Notes under the pieces: model-generated | Databases searched by the model: none | Told to the model about the DNA's origin: nothing | Seen by the model: only the letters and a program-made list of their open reading frames with translations | Made by a program: the position numbers and the translations under genes | DNA from: Oricola sp. | Lineage (GTDB): Bacteria > Pseudomonadota > Alphaproteobacteria > Rhizobiales > Rhizobiaceae | NCBI RefSeq assembly: GCF_022763245.1 | Contig: NZ_JALEGV010000040.1 | Location: 496,001-560,000, forward strand | DNA: 64,000 nt | Direction of reading: 5' to 3' | Shown here: piece after piece, positions 36,135-45,189 of the stretch | How positions within the stretch are numbered: position 1 is the stretch's first letter | How the letters are laid out: each line of letters opens with the position of its first letter

Positions 36135-36779
36135 TCAAGTGTGCATCACCGGTCCGCAAGCGAGCCTGTCCACCTCCCCGCGCAAGACCGGCAGGAGCTC
36201 GGCCTCGAACCAGGGATGCGCCTTGAGCCAGGCATTGTTGCGCCACGAGGGATGCGGCAGCGGCAGAATGCGCGGCCGACCGGCCTCGGGCGTGTCGTAG
36301 ACCGCGCGCCAATTCATCACCGTTTCGGTGAGCGTGCGCCCGGCCCTGTCGCCCATGTGATAGTCCTGCGCATACCGCCCGACCGCGACGATCAGCTCGA
36401 TCTGCGGCATCGCCGCGAACAGGCGGTCATGCCAGTGCCTGCGGCACTCCCGGCGCGGCGGCAGGTCGCCGCCCTTGGCGTCGTGACCGGGAAAGCAGAA
36501 CCCCATCGGAACGATCGAGATGCGGTTCGGATCGTAGAAGACGTCCTCGCCGATCCCCAGCCAGTCGCGCAGCCGCACGCCCGACGGGTCGGTGAACGGC
36601 CGGCCGGACTGATGAACGCGCGTCCCGGGCGCCTGCCCGCAAATGCATATTCGCGCCGTCGCCGACGGCACACAGACCGGATTGGGCTCGTGCGGCAAGG
36701 CCCGTCCGTATTGCGGCGCCTCGCGACAGATCCGGCAGGCCCGGATTTCGCCCATCAATGCCGGAAGCGGTTCGCTCAT
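36135..36779 (-). CDS. Uracil-DNA glycosylase-superfamily protein
   Basis: A 214-residue protein of the UDG fold. Motif 1 appears as CICGQAPGTRVHQSGRPFTD with an N-terminal CRICREAP. The second motif is LPHPSWRNN near residue 178. These match the bacterial UDG-like group that lacks the iron-sulfur cluster of family 4. Uracil excision is plausible but the specificity of this subgroup is not established. ATG at 36779 overlaps the GST gene's stop by four bases. Confidence 0.85.
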   Translation of the reverse strand: MSEPLPALMGEIRACRICREAPQYGRALPHEPNPVCVPSATARICICGQAPGTRVHQSGRPFTDPSGVRLRDWLGIGEDVFYDPNRISIVPMGFCFPGHDAKGGDLPPRRECRRHWHDRLFAAMPQIELIVAVGRYAQDYHMGDRAGRTLTETVMNWRAVYDTPEAGRPRILPLPHPSWRNNAWLKAHPWFEAELLPVLRGEVDRLACGPVMHT

Positions 36780-37411
36780 GCGCTATAGCTGGGCCGTTGG
36801 CGCATCGCCTCGTACCACCGATGAAAATGCTCGAACTCCTCGGGAACGCGGATCCGGGCCGGCTTGCAGAAATCTGCCGCTACCACGGCGGTGATGTCGG
36901 CGACGGTGAGCGTATCGCCGGCGATGAAGGCGCGACCGGCGAGTTCCTCGTTGAGGAGTCCGGCGAATTCGATCGCCTTCGGCTTGTTCGCCTCTCCCCA
37001 GTCGGCGACCTGCGGGACTTCCCATTCCTGCATCGCGGGATGAGTGTGGCGAAAGGCCTGCGCCACCGGAAAAAGAAAATGCAGTTCGACCCTGCGCTGC
37101 CACATCTCCACGGCCGCCTGCCCGAACGCTCCTTCGCCGAACAGAGGCGGCTGCGGGCAGATCAGTTCGAAGTAGCGGCAGATCGCGATCGACTCGCTCA
37201 GCACGCGCCCGTCGCCCGTTTCCAGCACCGGCAGCCGCATCATCGGGTTGCGCGACGCGATCTCCGGCGCCTTGTGGCCCAGCGCACCCATGTCGATGGG
37301 CGCCAGCGGCACGGCGATGCCCTTTTCGGCGAGATAGATCCGCACGCGTCGCGGATTGGGCGCCCGCCCTCCGTCATAGAGCTTGTGATCGGAGAAATCC
37401 GGCTGCGTCAT
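36776..37411 (-). CDS. Glutathione S-transferase family protein
   Basis: A 211-residue cytosolic protein with a thioredoxin-like N-terminal domain (KLYDGGRAPNPRRVRIYLAEKGI) and the glutathione-binding PVLETGDGRVLSESIAICRYFE. The helical C-terminal domain carries the folding motif GDTLTVADITAVVAADF. Overlaps the nuclease gene upstream and the UDG-like gene downstream by four bases each, forming a tight three-gene operon. Substrate unknown. Confidence 0.92.
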   Translation of the reverse strand: MTQPDFSDHKLYDGGRAPNPRRVRIYLAEKGIAVPLAPIDMGALGHKAPEIASRNPMMRLPVLETGDGRVLSESIAICRYFELICPQPPLFGEGAFGQAAVEMWQRRVELHFLFPVAQAFRHTHPAMQEWEVPQVADWGEANKPKAIEFAGLLNEELAGRAFIAGDTLTVADITAVVAADFCKPARIRVPEEFEHFHRWYEAMRQRPSYSA

Positions 37412-38034
37412 GCGTCACCTCCCTGGCCGCGCGATCCGAAGAGCGACCTTAACCTTTGAAGAAGCCTCTCGGCCATGCCTGCCGCACCGATATCCGCGGT
37501 TCCGCCGCGACTGGCCCGCCATTCGGCGGGCGGCATAAACGATCCCGCCCATATGCCGGCCGATTGCCGCCTCGCCTCGCGTTGCTCTTGCGCATAGCCA
37601 TCCGCCGAGACGGCCCAGCCCGCCAGGACCATCGCAGCGGCAAGTTCGACGTTCCCGGCGACGCAGCGGGCCAGAAGCCGGCCGTAGCGGTCTCTTTCAT
37701 TGCCGCGACAGGAGATGTCTCCACCTCCGACCAGCGTGGCCAGATATTCGCGCGAGGCCCGGCCGCAGGCGTACTCAACGCCATCGCGGCGACAGGTCTG
37801 GTCGTGTTCCGGCGCATCGATCCCGGCCAGGCGGACGCGCTCGCCGCCCAACGCGAGCGTGTCGCCATCGACGACCCGCGCAGGGCCGCTCAGGGTCCTC
37901 ATCGACATCTCGTCGAGGACCGCCGCAGCGACCGCCACCAGCGCAAAAAGGGCGATCACGCCGGCCGTTTCAGCCAGTCGCCGGACACCGGACCGCCGAT
38001 CCCTGCCCCGTCTTCGCCATCGCGCCATCGACAC
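37408..38034 (-). CDS. Membrane-anchored thermonuclease-like (SNase) protein
   Basis: A 208-residue protein. An arginine-rich start and a hydrophobic segment (VIALFALVAVAAAVL, about 25-42) anchor or export it. The SNase barrel follows with ARVVDGDTLALGGERVRLAGIDAPE, and DRYGRLLARC holds the second catalytic arginine. Two cysteine pairs may stabilise it outside the membrane. It is the first gene of the operon with GST and the UDG-like gene. Confidence 0.87.
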   Translation of the reverse strand: MSMARWRRRGRDRRSGVRRLAETAGVIALFALVAVAAAVLDEMSMRTLSGPARVVDGDTLALGGERVRLAGIDAPEHDQTCRRDGVEYACGRASREYLATLVGGGDISCRGNERDRYGRLLARCVAGNVELAAAMVLAGWAVSADGYAQEQREARRQSAGIWAGSFMPPAEWRASRGGTADIGAAGMAERLLQRLRSLFGSRGQGGDA

Positions 38035-38133
38035 TCTTCGATTTGAAGGAAGTTCTTAAGGATTTGGCAATAATCTTCATTCACCCATCCGAATTGCGAC
38101 TGACCAACACCCAACACCTAACCTGTTGAAACC

Positions 38134-39705
38134 ATGAGCCAATCGCCGTCGGAATTGCCCGACAAGATCATTGTTGACCGGCGAAAGTCATATCGCAACA
38201 GCGATGTGCGCAATGCCGTTCGCAAGACGCGCGACCGTTTGGCCGAACAGGGCATCTCCGATCCCGGTTTCGACAGCGAACTTCTGGCGCTCTACGCACG
38301 CACCGTCCAGTCGGGAACGCTGGCCCTCGTGCTGCTGGCCGTGATGATCGGCTTCGGCGGAGCGATGGTCGGTTTCTCGATCATGATCCTCCTGTGGGCG
38401 GTCGTCGCCTCGCTGCTCTATATCGGTCTCGGCCTGCTCGGCCGGCGCTATGTCGCGCAGAAGCGCGATCCGCGCACGCTGCAACGGTGGATCACGGCGT
38501 TTGCCGCCGTGCATGTGACGCTCGGCTTCGGCTGGTCCTGGTTCGCCTTCGTCGACTCGGCGGTCTGGTCCGATACGCAAGTGCTGATGTTCAAGGCGAT
38601 CGCCATGCTGGTCGCAATGGCGGCCAGTGCGACGATCAACTACAATCTGCGCTGGTCGGTGGTCGCCGAATTCGCCCTGCCCGTCGTGGCCCTCGCGATC
38701 GCGCATGACGCTGTCGTGCAGACCACGGCGCTTGTGGCTTCGGCGGGACTGCTCGCCGCGATGCTGTTCTTCTCGTTCATCGCGATCCGGCTTCGCAAGG
38801 CGAGCCTGGCGTCACTCAGTTTCCGAAGCGAAAACAACGCCCTGATCGCCGAACTCGAGATGGCGCGCTCGATATCCGAGGAGGCGCGACGGCGCGCGGA
38901 GGACGCGAACCTGGCCAAATCGCGCTTCCTCGCCTCGATGAGCCACGAATTGCGCACGCCGCTCAATGCCATCCTGGGCTTCTCGGAGGTGATGGCCAAG
39001 GAAGTGCTCGGCCCGCTCGACAACGAGAACTACCGCTCCTACGCCAACGACATCAACCAGTCGGGCCAGCACCTGCTCAAGCTGATCAACGAGATCCTCG
39101 ACCTCAGCCGGATCGAGGCGGGCAAGCAGGAACTCGTCGAGGAGCCGCTGCGACTGACCGAGATCGTCGAGGACTGCATCGGCCTGGTGCGGATGAAGGC
39201 GACCCAGAAGACGATCCAGATCGACCACGCCTTCGAGCCCGGCATGCCGCGCCTGCTCGCCGACGAACGGTCCATCCGCCAGGTCGCGCTGAACCTGCTC
39301 TCCAACGCTGTCAAGTTCACGCCTTCGGGCGGGCATATTCAGGTGAAGACGGGCTGGACCGCGTCCGGCGGACAATATGTGTCCGTCAGGGACAACGGCC
39401 CCGGAATCCCGGAAGCGGAGATCCCGGTGGTGCTGTCAGCCTTCGGCCAGGGTTCGATCGCGATCAAGAGCGCCGAACAGGGGACCGGTCTCGGCCTTCC
39501 GATCGTTCAGGCGCTGATGGCGATGCATGACGGCGTGTTCAAGCTGAAGTCGAAGCTGCGCGAGGGCACGGAAGCGCTCGTGATCTTCCCCGCCAATCGC
39601 GTCATGGACGAACTGCCGGCCGCGCCCGTGGAAGACCGGACGCAGGCGGCGGGAGCGACGGGCCGTCCCAGCGGGGCCCGCCTCGCCGCTGTCGGCGGCA
39701 ACTGA
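38134..39705 (+). CDS. Membrane sensor histidine kinase (PleC/PdhS-like catalytic part)
   Basis: A 523-residue kinase. About six membrane helices span residues 60-225 without a large periplasmic loop. A short coiled coil follows, then the dimerisation box SMSHELRTPLNAILGFSEVM with phospho-acceptor His271, and the ATP-binding domain with NLLSNAVKFTP, DNGPGIP and GTGLGLPIV. The H-box sequence is that of the PleC/DivJ/PdhS group, which in Hyphomicrobiales phosphorylates DivK; that target is inferred. The low-complexity Ala/Arg-rich tail is unassigned. No response regulator is adjacent. Confidence 0.92.
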   Translation: MSQSPSELPDKIIVDRRKSYRNSDVRNAVRKTRDRLAEQGISDPGFDSELLALYARTVQSGTLALVLLAVMIGFGGAMVGFSIMILLWAVVASLLYIGLGLLGRRYVAQKRDPRTLQRWITAFAAVHVTLGFGWSWFAFVDSAVWSDTQVLMFKAIAMLVAMAASATINYNLRWSVVAEFALPVVALAIAHDAVVQTTALVASAGLLAAMLFFSFIAIRLRKASLASLSFRSENNALIAELEMARSISEEARRRAEDANLAKSRFLASMSHELRTPLNAILGFSEVMAKEVLGPLDNENYRSYANDINQSGQHLLKLINEILDLSRIEAGKQELVEEPLRLTEIVEDCIGLVRMKATQKTIQIDHAFEPGMPRLLADERSIRQVALNLLSNAVKFTPSGGHIQVKTGWTASGGQYVSVRDNGPGIPEAEIPVVLSAFGQGSIAIKSAEQGTGLGLPIVQALMAMHDGVFKLKSKLREGTEALVIFPANRVMDELPAAPVEDRTQAAGATGRPSGARLAAVGGN

Positions 39706-39723
39706 CCGCCTTTCGCCCCAGCT

Positions 39724-40749
39724 TCAGCCTTTTTCGCTGACGCCGGCCTGTTCGAAGGTCGCCATGCCGGTGTGGCAGAGCGCGGCGGCCTTGACGATGC
39801 CGGTCGCGAGCGCGGCGCCCGTTCCCTCGCCCAGCCGCATGCCAAGCGACAGCAGCGGCTCCTTGCCGATCTTCTTCAACGCCATCGCATGGGCCGGCTC
39901 GGCCGAAACGTGCCCGGCGAGACAGTGGTCGAGTGCCGCCGGGTTCGCTGCATGCAGGACCGCGGCGGCGGCGGTCGCGACGAAACCGTCGATGATGACC
40001 GGCACGCGCTCCATGCGCGCGGCCAGGATCGCACCCGCCATCGCGGCGATCTCGCGGCCGCCGAGCCTGCGGAGCACTTCCAAAGGATCGCCCAGATGCG
40101 GCTTGTGCAGAGCGACGGCGCGCGCGACGGCGTCGATCTTGCGTTCGAGGATTTCGCCGGCCGAGCCCGTTCCCGGGCCGACCCAATCGGACGCCTCGCC
40201 GCCGTAGAGGCCGTGGAAGATCGCCGCCGCGACGGTCGTGTTGCCGATCCCCATCTCGCCGATGCACAGGAGGTCGGCGCCGCCGGCGATCGCCTCCATG
40301 CCGAAGGCCATGGTCGCCGCGCAGGTCTTCTCGTCCATCGCCGCGTCCTGCGTGATGTCTGCGGTCGGATAGTCGAGCGCCAGGTCGAAGACCTTCAGGC
40401 CGAGATCGTGGGCGACGCAGATCTGGTTGATCGCGGCACCGCCGGCGGCGAAATTCTCCACCATCTGGGCGGTGACGCTCGGCGGATACGGCGCGACGCC
40501 CTGCTCCACGACGCCGTGATTGCCGGCGAAGACGGCCACCAGCGGCCGGGTGACGGCGGGCGGGCGCCCCGTCCATGCCGCCAGCCATTCGGCGATTTCC
40601 TCCAGCCGGCCCAGCGCGCCGGCGGGCTTCGTCAATTGGGCGTCGCGTTCGCGGACGGCCGCCACGGCGGCCTCGTCGGGCCCGGGCAGCGCCCCAAGCA
40701 GGTTGCGGAAATCGTCAAAAGGCAGGCCCGTGGTCAAGTTCGGCTCCAT
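39724..40749 (-). CDS. cobT: Nicotinate-nucleotide--dimethylbenzimidazole phosphoribosyltransferase
   Basis: A 341-residue cobalamin enzyme that makes alpha-ribazole phosphate. It shows AVFAGNHGVVEQGV, GEMGIGNTTVAAAI and MRLGEGTGAAL, the last carrying the catalytic glutamate. ATG at 40749 gives the short N-terminus usual in rhizobia; another ATG at 40767 is possible. Divergent from cobS with 93 bp between, so one control region may serve both steps of the lower-ligand pathway. Confidence 0.95.
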   Translation of the reverse strand: MEPNLTTGLPFDDFRNLLGALPGPDEAAVAAVRERDAQLTKPAGALGRLEEIAEWLAAWTGRPPAVTRPLVAVFAGNHGVVEQGVAPYPPSVTAQMVENFAAGGAAINQICVAHDLGLKVFDLALDYPTADITQDAAMDEKTCAATMAFGMEAIAGGADLLCIGEMGIGNTTVAAAIFHGLYGGEASDWVGPGTGSAGEILERKIDAVARAVALHKPHLGDPLEVLRRLGGREIAAMAGAILAARMERVPVIIDGFVATAAAAVLHAANPAALDHCLAGHVSAEPAHAMALKKIGKEPLLSLGMRLGEGTGAALATGIVKAAALCHTGMATFEQAGVSEKG

Positions 40750-40842
40750 TCTCGAATGCGGTGGCATGTGTTGTAGCCCTGCCCTATACACGACAGCGCG
40801 CTGCGCGCGACAGAACATCGCCAAATCGCGAGACAAACACCG

Positions 40843-41655
40843 ATGACGTCACCCTCGGATCCCCTCACCCTTCTCCTCGGCCAGACCATGCGTTCGGTCG
40901 GCTTTCTCAGCCGCCTGCCGGTCGCGCCGCGCTGGTATGCGAGCGCGCCTGCCTCCGTAATGCGCGACGATGCGCGCGCCTTTCCGCTGGCGGGCGTCCT
41001 GATCGCCGCGGGGCCGGCGCTGTTGCTCCTGGTGCTCGACGTGCTGGGCGTTCCGGCGATCATGGCCACGACATTCGCCGTCCTCGCCCTGGTCGCGGTG
41101 ACCGGCGCGCTGCACGAGGACGGGCTCGGCGATGTCGCCGACGGGTTCGGCGGCGGCGCGGACAAGGAGCGCCGCCTGGAGATCATGAAGGACTCCAACA
41201 TCGGAACCTACGGCGCGATCGCGATCGCCGGCAGCCTGATGCTGCGCGTCGCCGGGCTCACGGCCATCGTCGCCGCGTATGGATCGTTCGCAGCCTGTAT
41301 CGCCCTCCTCGCAGTCACCGCCTGTTCGCGCACGGCGATCGTGTGGATTTGGGCGAGCATGCCGAACGCCCGTGGCGCGGGCGTCGCCCACGAGCAGGGC
41401 GCGCCCAGCGACAGCGCCGTCAGCGCGGCAGCCATCTTCGGCCTGGGCGTGTTCGCCGTTCTGGCGACGGCGACGACGGGCATCGTCAACGCCGCGGCCG
41501 CTCTGCTGCTGGCTCTCGCTGCCATGCAGGCTTTCTCGCGCCTCTGCCGGCGCATGATCGGCGGCGTGACGGGCGACGTGCTCGGCGCCAGCCAGCAGAT
41601 TGTCGAGATCATGCTTCTGACCGGTCTTGCCTTGGGGATCTCGATCCCCACTTGA
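40843..41655 (+). CDS. cobS: Adenosylcobinamide-GDP ribazoletransferase (cobalamin synthase)
   Basis: A 270-residue inner-membrane enzyme that joins GDP-cobinamide and alpha-ribazole, the last assembly step of vitamin B12. The conserved acidic, metal-binding ALHEDGLGDVADGFGGGADKE lies near residue 88-108, followed by KDSNIGTYG. About six to seven helices follow. Its stop overlaps the next gene's start by one base (TGATG). Confidence 0.95.
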   Translation: MTSPSDPLTLLLGQTMRSVGFLSRLPVAPRWYASAPASVMRDDARAFPLAGVLIAAGPALLLLVLDVLGVPAIMATTFAVLALVAVTGALHEDGLGDVADGFGGGADKERRLEIMKDSNIGTYGAIAIAGSLMLRVAGLTAIVAAYGSFAACIALLAVTACSRTAIVWIWASMPNARGAGVAHEQGAPSDSAVSAAAIFGLGVFAVLATATTGIVNAAAALLLALAAMQAFSRLCRRMIGGVTGDVLGASQQIVEIMLLTGLALGISIPT

Positions 41656-41915
41656 TGGGGCGGACACCGACACGCACCATGGAATCACCCTGCATCCTCG
41701 TCTGTTCTATCGACGACAAGACCGGCTACTGCTTCGGTTGCGGACGCACGCGCGACGAGATCGCGCAGTGGACCCTCTACTCGCCGGAAAAACGCCGCGA
41801 TCTGATGACTATCCTTCCTGCACGACTGGAGACCGTCGAACGCAAACCACGCCGCGAGACGCGCCGCAGCAGAATGGCGCGCAAGCGGGCGAACGAAACG
41901 TCCGGGGAAAACTGA
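41655..41915 (+). CDS. DUF1289 cysteine-rich small protein
   Basis: An 86-residue protein with SPCILVCSIDDKTGYCFGCGRT, four cysteines in the DUF1289 arrangement likely to bind zinc or a cluster, then WTLYSPEKRRDLM and a basic tail. The start at 41655 is taken because it overlaps the cobS stop, favouring coupling; the ATG at 41679 is the alternative and closer to the family's usual N-terminus. Function unknown. Confidence 0.85.
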   Translation: MGRTPTRTMESPCILVCSIDDKTGYCFGCGRTRDEIAQWTLYSPEKRRDLMTILPARLETVERKPRRETRRSRMARKRANETSGEN

Positions 41916-41919
41916 ACCC

Positions 41920-42621
41920 ATGAACATCCTCGCCTTCATCGTTTTCGGCGTTCTGGGCGCAAGCCTTCTGGTGCTCGTGTTCAACGGAAACGACGCGATG
42001 ATCGGCCCGATGACGGACGAGCAGTTCGCCGGAACGGTCTATCTGGGCCTGCTCGCCACCGTGCTTGCCGCCGGCCTGTTCGCCTCGGGCCAGCGCTTCG
42101 GCCGCATGGCGCAGCAGGCGGGCATCTGGATCGCGCTGCTGGTCATTTTGGTGGTCGGCTACGAGTATCGCTTCGAATTGCAGGAAACGGCGAGCCGCGT
42201 GACCTCCAGCCTGGTTCCCGGCCAGGCCGTCACGACGACCAGCGCCGAGGGCGACCTGTCGGTCACGATCAACCGCAACGGGCGTCATTTCGAGGTCGTC
42301 GGCTCGGTCAACGGCGCCAGGCAGCCCTTCATGATCGACACCGGCGCCTCGACCATCGTGCTGACGCAGTCGAACGCGCGCAGGGCCGGCTACGATCCGG
42401 AAGGGCTCAGCTTCCAGGTGCCGGTCGCGACCGCCAACGGAACCACGCTCGCCGCGCGGATCAGCGGCGTGGACATCACGGTCGGCGGGATCGAGCGTCA
42501 GAACATGGTCGCCCTGGTCGCCCGCGACGACCAGCTGGACACCAACCTGCTGGGCATGAACTTCCTCGACACGCTGTCCTCCTTCGAGTTCCAGCGCGAC
42601 CGGATGATCCTGCGCAACTGA
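41920..42621 (+). CDS. Membrane-bound retropepsin-like aspartic protease
   Basis: A 233-residue protein with three N-terminal membrane segments (residues about 3-20, 40-55 and 66-83) and a C-terminal single-lobe pepsin domain. The active site is FMIDTGASTIVLT with the catalytic Asp-Thr-Gly, and NLLGMNFLDTL is the closing strand. This matches the TIGR02281 family of clan AA proteases, which must dimerise to act. It follows the DUF1289 gene after four bases, an arrangement probably co-transcribed with cobS. Confidence 0.87.
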   Translation: MNILAFIVFGVLGASLLVLVFNGNDAMIGPMTDEQFAGTVYLGLLATVLAAGLFASGQRFGRMAQQAGIWIALLVILVVGYEYRFELQETASRVTSSLVPGQAVTTTSAEGDLSVTINRNGRHFEVVGSVNGARQPFMIDTGASTIVLTQSNARRAGYDPEGLSFQVPVATANGTTLAARISGVDITVGGIERQNMVALVARDDQLDTNLLGMNFLDTLSSFEFQRDRMILRN

Positions 42622-42632
42622 CCCGTTGCGCC

Positions 42633-43460
42633 CTAAAGGACGCTGTAGAAGAAGCGTATCGCGACGATGAACAGGAAGACGCCGAAGCCGACCTCAAGCT
42701 GACGCTTGCCGAGCTTGTGCGCCTGCCGGGCGCCGAACGGCGCGACGAGCAGCGTGATCGGGATGACCAGCGCCATGGCCAGCCAGTTGACGTAACCGGT
42801 GGAGAAGACCGGCAGGTTCGGCTCGCCCCACCCCGCCCAGATCGAGCCGATCATGCCCGGCACCGAAATCAGCACGCCGACGCCCGCCGAGGTGGCCACG
42901 GCCTGGTGGATGGGACGGTTGAACAGCGTCATGAAGGTGTTGTTGAGGACGCCGCCGCCGATGCCCATCAGCGTCGACAGAAAGCCGATGCTCATGCCGA
43001 TGCCGAAGCGCCCCGCCCCCCTGGGCAGGTCGTCGCCGATGCGCCAGCCCGGCCGGTTGACGATCATGCGGGTGCCGACGACGAGCGCGATGATCGCGAA
43101 GATCACGCGCAGCTCCTTGCCGGAGATCGAGGCGAAGATCAGCGTCGCGACGAGAACGCCCAGCGGCACGGCGAAGAGATAGCTCTTCAGAAGCTCCATA
43201 TCGACCGCGCCCTTGGCCCGGTGCGACATGAACGAGCTGATCGAGGTCGGCACGATGATCGCGAGCGACGTCCCGACGGACAGGTGCATGCGCAGCGCCT
43301 CGTCGATCCCGACAAGGCCGAAGACCTGATAGAAGACCGGCACAAGGATGGCGCCATCGCCGATCCCGAACAGGCCGGCGAGAAACCCTGCGACAAGGCC
43401 GGCGCCTGCAACGGCCGCGGCGAGCCCCACGACTTCCATCACCGTCGCATCAATCATCAA
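42633..43460 (-). CDS. TauE/SafE-family anion exporter
   Basis: A 275-residue inner-membrane protein with about eight helices and the repeated TauE/SafE signature: GFLAGLFGIGDGAILVPV in the first half and GFLSTLMGIGGGVLNNTF in the second. The family exports sulfite, sulfoacetate or other organosulfonate products. No sulfonate-catabolism gene is nearby, so the substrate is open. Convergent with the protease gene. Confidence 0.92.
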   Translation of the reverse strand: MMIDATVMEVVGLAAAVAGAGLVAGFLAGLFGIGDGAILVPVFYQVFGLVGIDEALRMHLSVGTSLAIIVPTSISSFMSHRAKGAVDMELLKSYLFAVPLGVLVATLIFASISGKELRVIFAIIALVVGTRMIVNRPGWRIGDDLPRGAGRFGIGMSIGFLSTLMGIGGGVLNNTFMTLFNRPIHQAVATSAGVGVLISVPGMIGSIWAGWGEPNLPVFSTGYVNWLAMALVIPITLLVAPFGARQAHKLGKRQLEVGFGVFLFIVAIRFFYSVL

Positions 43461-43552
43461 GAACTACCCCTGTTTCCCTCCGGGGGACCGTTTGGCGGGT
43501 TTCGCAACGCTTGGCAAGCGGCACTCGGCATGGCGGCCGCCCGCTGGCGCAA

Positions 43553-44569
43553 TCAGGCCGCGGCCTGCCCCGCCTGCATGACGTTGCGCAGGGCATCCCG
43601 CAAGACGTCGCCGTCGGCGCCCGCCAGAACGCCGCGCGTGGACAGCGTCTGGCGCCACTGGCGCGCGCCCGCGACGCCGTGAAACAGCCCGACCATGTGG
43701 CGCGTGACATGATGCGCCTTGCCGCCCGCCCTCACGTGGCGATCGACATAGTCGGCCATGATACCGACCACGTCCGCGAGATCCGGCGCAGTAGCCGTCT
43801 CCGCGAACATCACGCGGTCGGCCTGCGCCAGAAGTCCGGGATTGTGATAGGCGGCGCGCCCCATCATGACGCCGTCGACATGGGCGCGATGGGCGTGCGC
43901 CTGGTCCAGCTCGTGGATGCCGCCATTGATGCCGATGAAATGATCGGGATAGTCCGCCTTCAGCCGGTAGACGATGTCATAGTCGAGCGGCGGAATGTCC
44001 CGGTTCTCCTTCGGGCTAAGGCCCTCCAGCCACGCCTTGCGGGCATGCACCCAGATCGCGTCCGCGCCCGCGTCGACAACCTGCCGGACCAGCCCGAACA
44101 ACGCCTGCTCGGGATCCTGGTCATCGACGCCGATCCGGCATTTGACCGTGACGGGCAAAGAGGCCGGCGCAGCCGCCTTCATCGCCTCGACGCAGCGTGC
44201 GACGAGGTCCGGCGTGCGCATGAGGCACGCGCCGAACGTGCCCGACTGCACCCTGTCCGACGGGCATCCGACATTCAGATTGACCTCGTCATAGCCGAAA
44301 TCCGCCACGATCCGCGTCACTTCGGCGAGCTTGTCCGGATCGCTTCCCCCAAGCTGCAGCGCGACGGGATGTTCGGCGTCATCGAAGCCGAGCAACCGCT
44401 CCCGGTCGCCATGGATCGCCGCATCGGCCACGACCATCTCGGTGTAGAGCAGCGTGTGGCGGGTCAGCTGGCGGTGGAAGAAACGGCAATGCCTGTCCGT
44501 CCAGTCCATCATGGGAGCGACGGCCAAACGCCGAGCTGCGTAGGTCTGCGATTTCCCTTTGTTTTCCAA
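43553..44569 (-). CDS. dusA: tRNA-dihydrouridine(20/20a) synthase
   Basis: A 338-residue FMN enzyme reducing uridine 20/20a in the tRNA D-loop. It shows VAPMMDWTDRHCRFFHRQL, LQLGGSDPDKLAE, and the catalytic cysteine segment NLNVGCPSDRVQSGTFGACLM. The start is a TTG at 44569; no ATG is available nearby and the N-terminus then matches the family. In many proteobacteria the 5' end of dusA is an attachment site for integrative elements, and here it borders the accessory block to its right. Confidence 0.94.
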   Translation of the reverse strand: MENKGKSQTYAARRLAVAPMMDWTDRHCRFFHRQLTRHTLLYTEMVVADAAIHGDRERLLGFDDAEHPVALQLGGSDPDKLAEVTRIVADFGYDEVNLNVGCPSDRVQSGTFGACLMRTPDLVARCVEAMKAAAPASLPVTVKCRIGVDDQDPEQALFGLVRQVVDAGADAIWVHARKAWLEGLSPKENRDIPPLDYDIVYRLKADYPDHFIGINGGIHELDQAHAHRAHVDGVMMGRAAYHNPGLLAQADRVMFAETATAPDLADVVGIMADYVDRHVRAGGKAHHVTRHMVGLFHGVAGARQWRQTLSTRGVLAGADGDVLRDALRNVMQAGQAAA

Positions 44570-45189
44570 AACTTATTCCATATTTCTCATTTCGGCCCTG
44601 CATCGCCACGGCTCAACTCGTCCGCGCCTGCCAAGAGAGCACAATAGATGCTGCGCCGACAAAGGCGATAGCGCACCAAGATGAGAACCACCGAAGAGTG
44701 ATCGCACCAGGACGAAACTGCACCATCGATCGCGCCGATCACCATCACGCGCGGCTCAAACATCGTCCCGCGTGATACACGGAAATGTCGAAGACGGATC
44801 GATGGCCAAGACCCGGATCAGCCGATGTGAACATCGGATCGGACAACCCGGCGCCCTCACACAACTTCATTTAGTTCCAAATCGAGCAGGAACCAAGAGC
44901 GCACTGATCTGAACCCGATGGAGCCCGGCTACCGCGAAAGCAACGAGGAGATCAGGCGCGCGGAACCGCTGGCGCCTAGGAACGCCAAGGTTTCGCTCGC
45001 GCCAGCAACACTCGCGCCTCAATCGAGAGCGCCGAAATCGTAACCGCTCCCGCTTGAGATCGAGAAACGGAAGCGTGAGCAGATTGTCCGCGCCCCGAGC
45101 GCGCCAAAAGGGATCCGCTGGTGCCCGACCATCTTGGAGCCCTGAAATCATGGCAGGCGAGAATTGTCCCGCCTGCCATTCTTCACCTG
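44570..45189. other. 620-bp gene-free stretch at the dusA boundary
   Basis: Longest non-coding stretch in the window and somewhat A/T-richer than its flanks. A 37-codon frame at 44613-44726 (minus) encodes one possible membrane helix but has no ribosome site. No integrase remnant or repeat of the dusA 5' sequence was seen. The dctP terminator hairpin lies at its right end. Confidence 0.5.
45150..45179 (-). terminator. Hairpin terminating the first dctP gene
   Basis: A 10-bp perfect stem ATGGCAGGCG / CGCCTGCCAT with a 10-base loop, starting 11 bases past the dctP stop. The T-run is short, so termination may be partial. Confidence 0.65.

Noticed and set aside
44613-44726. A 37-codon frame (minus strand) with one hydrophobic stretch
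   Set aside because: No ribosome site and no conserved feature; it may be a remnant but cannot be supported as a gene.
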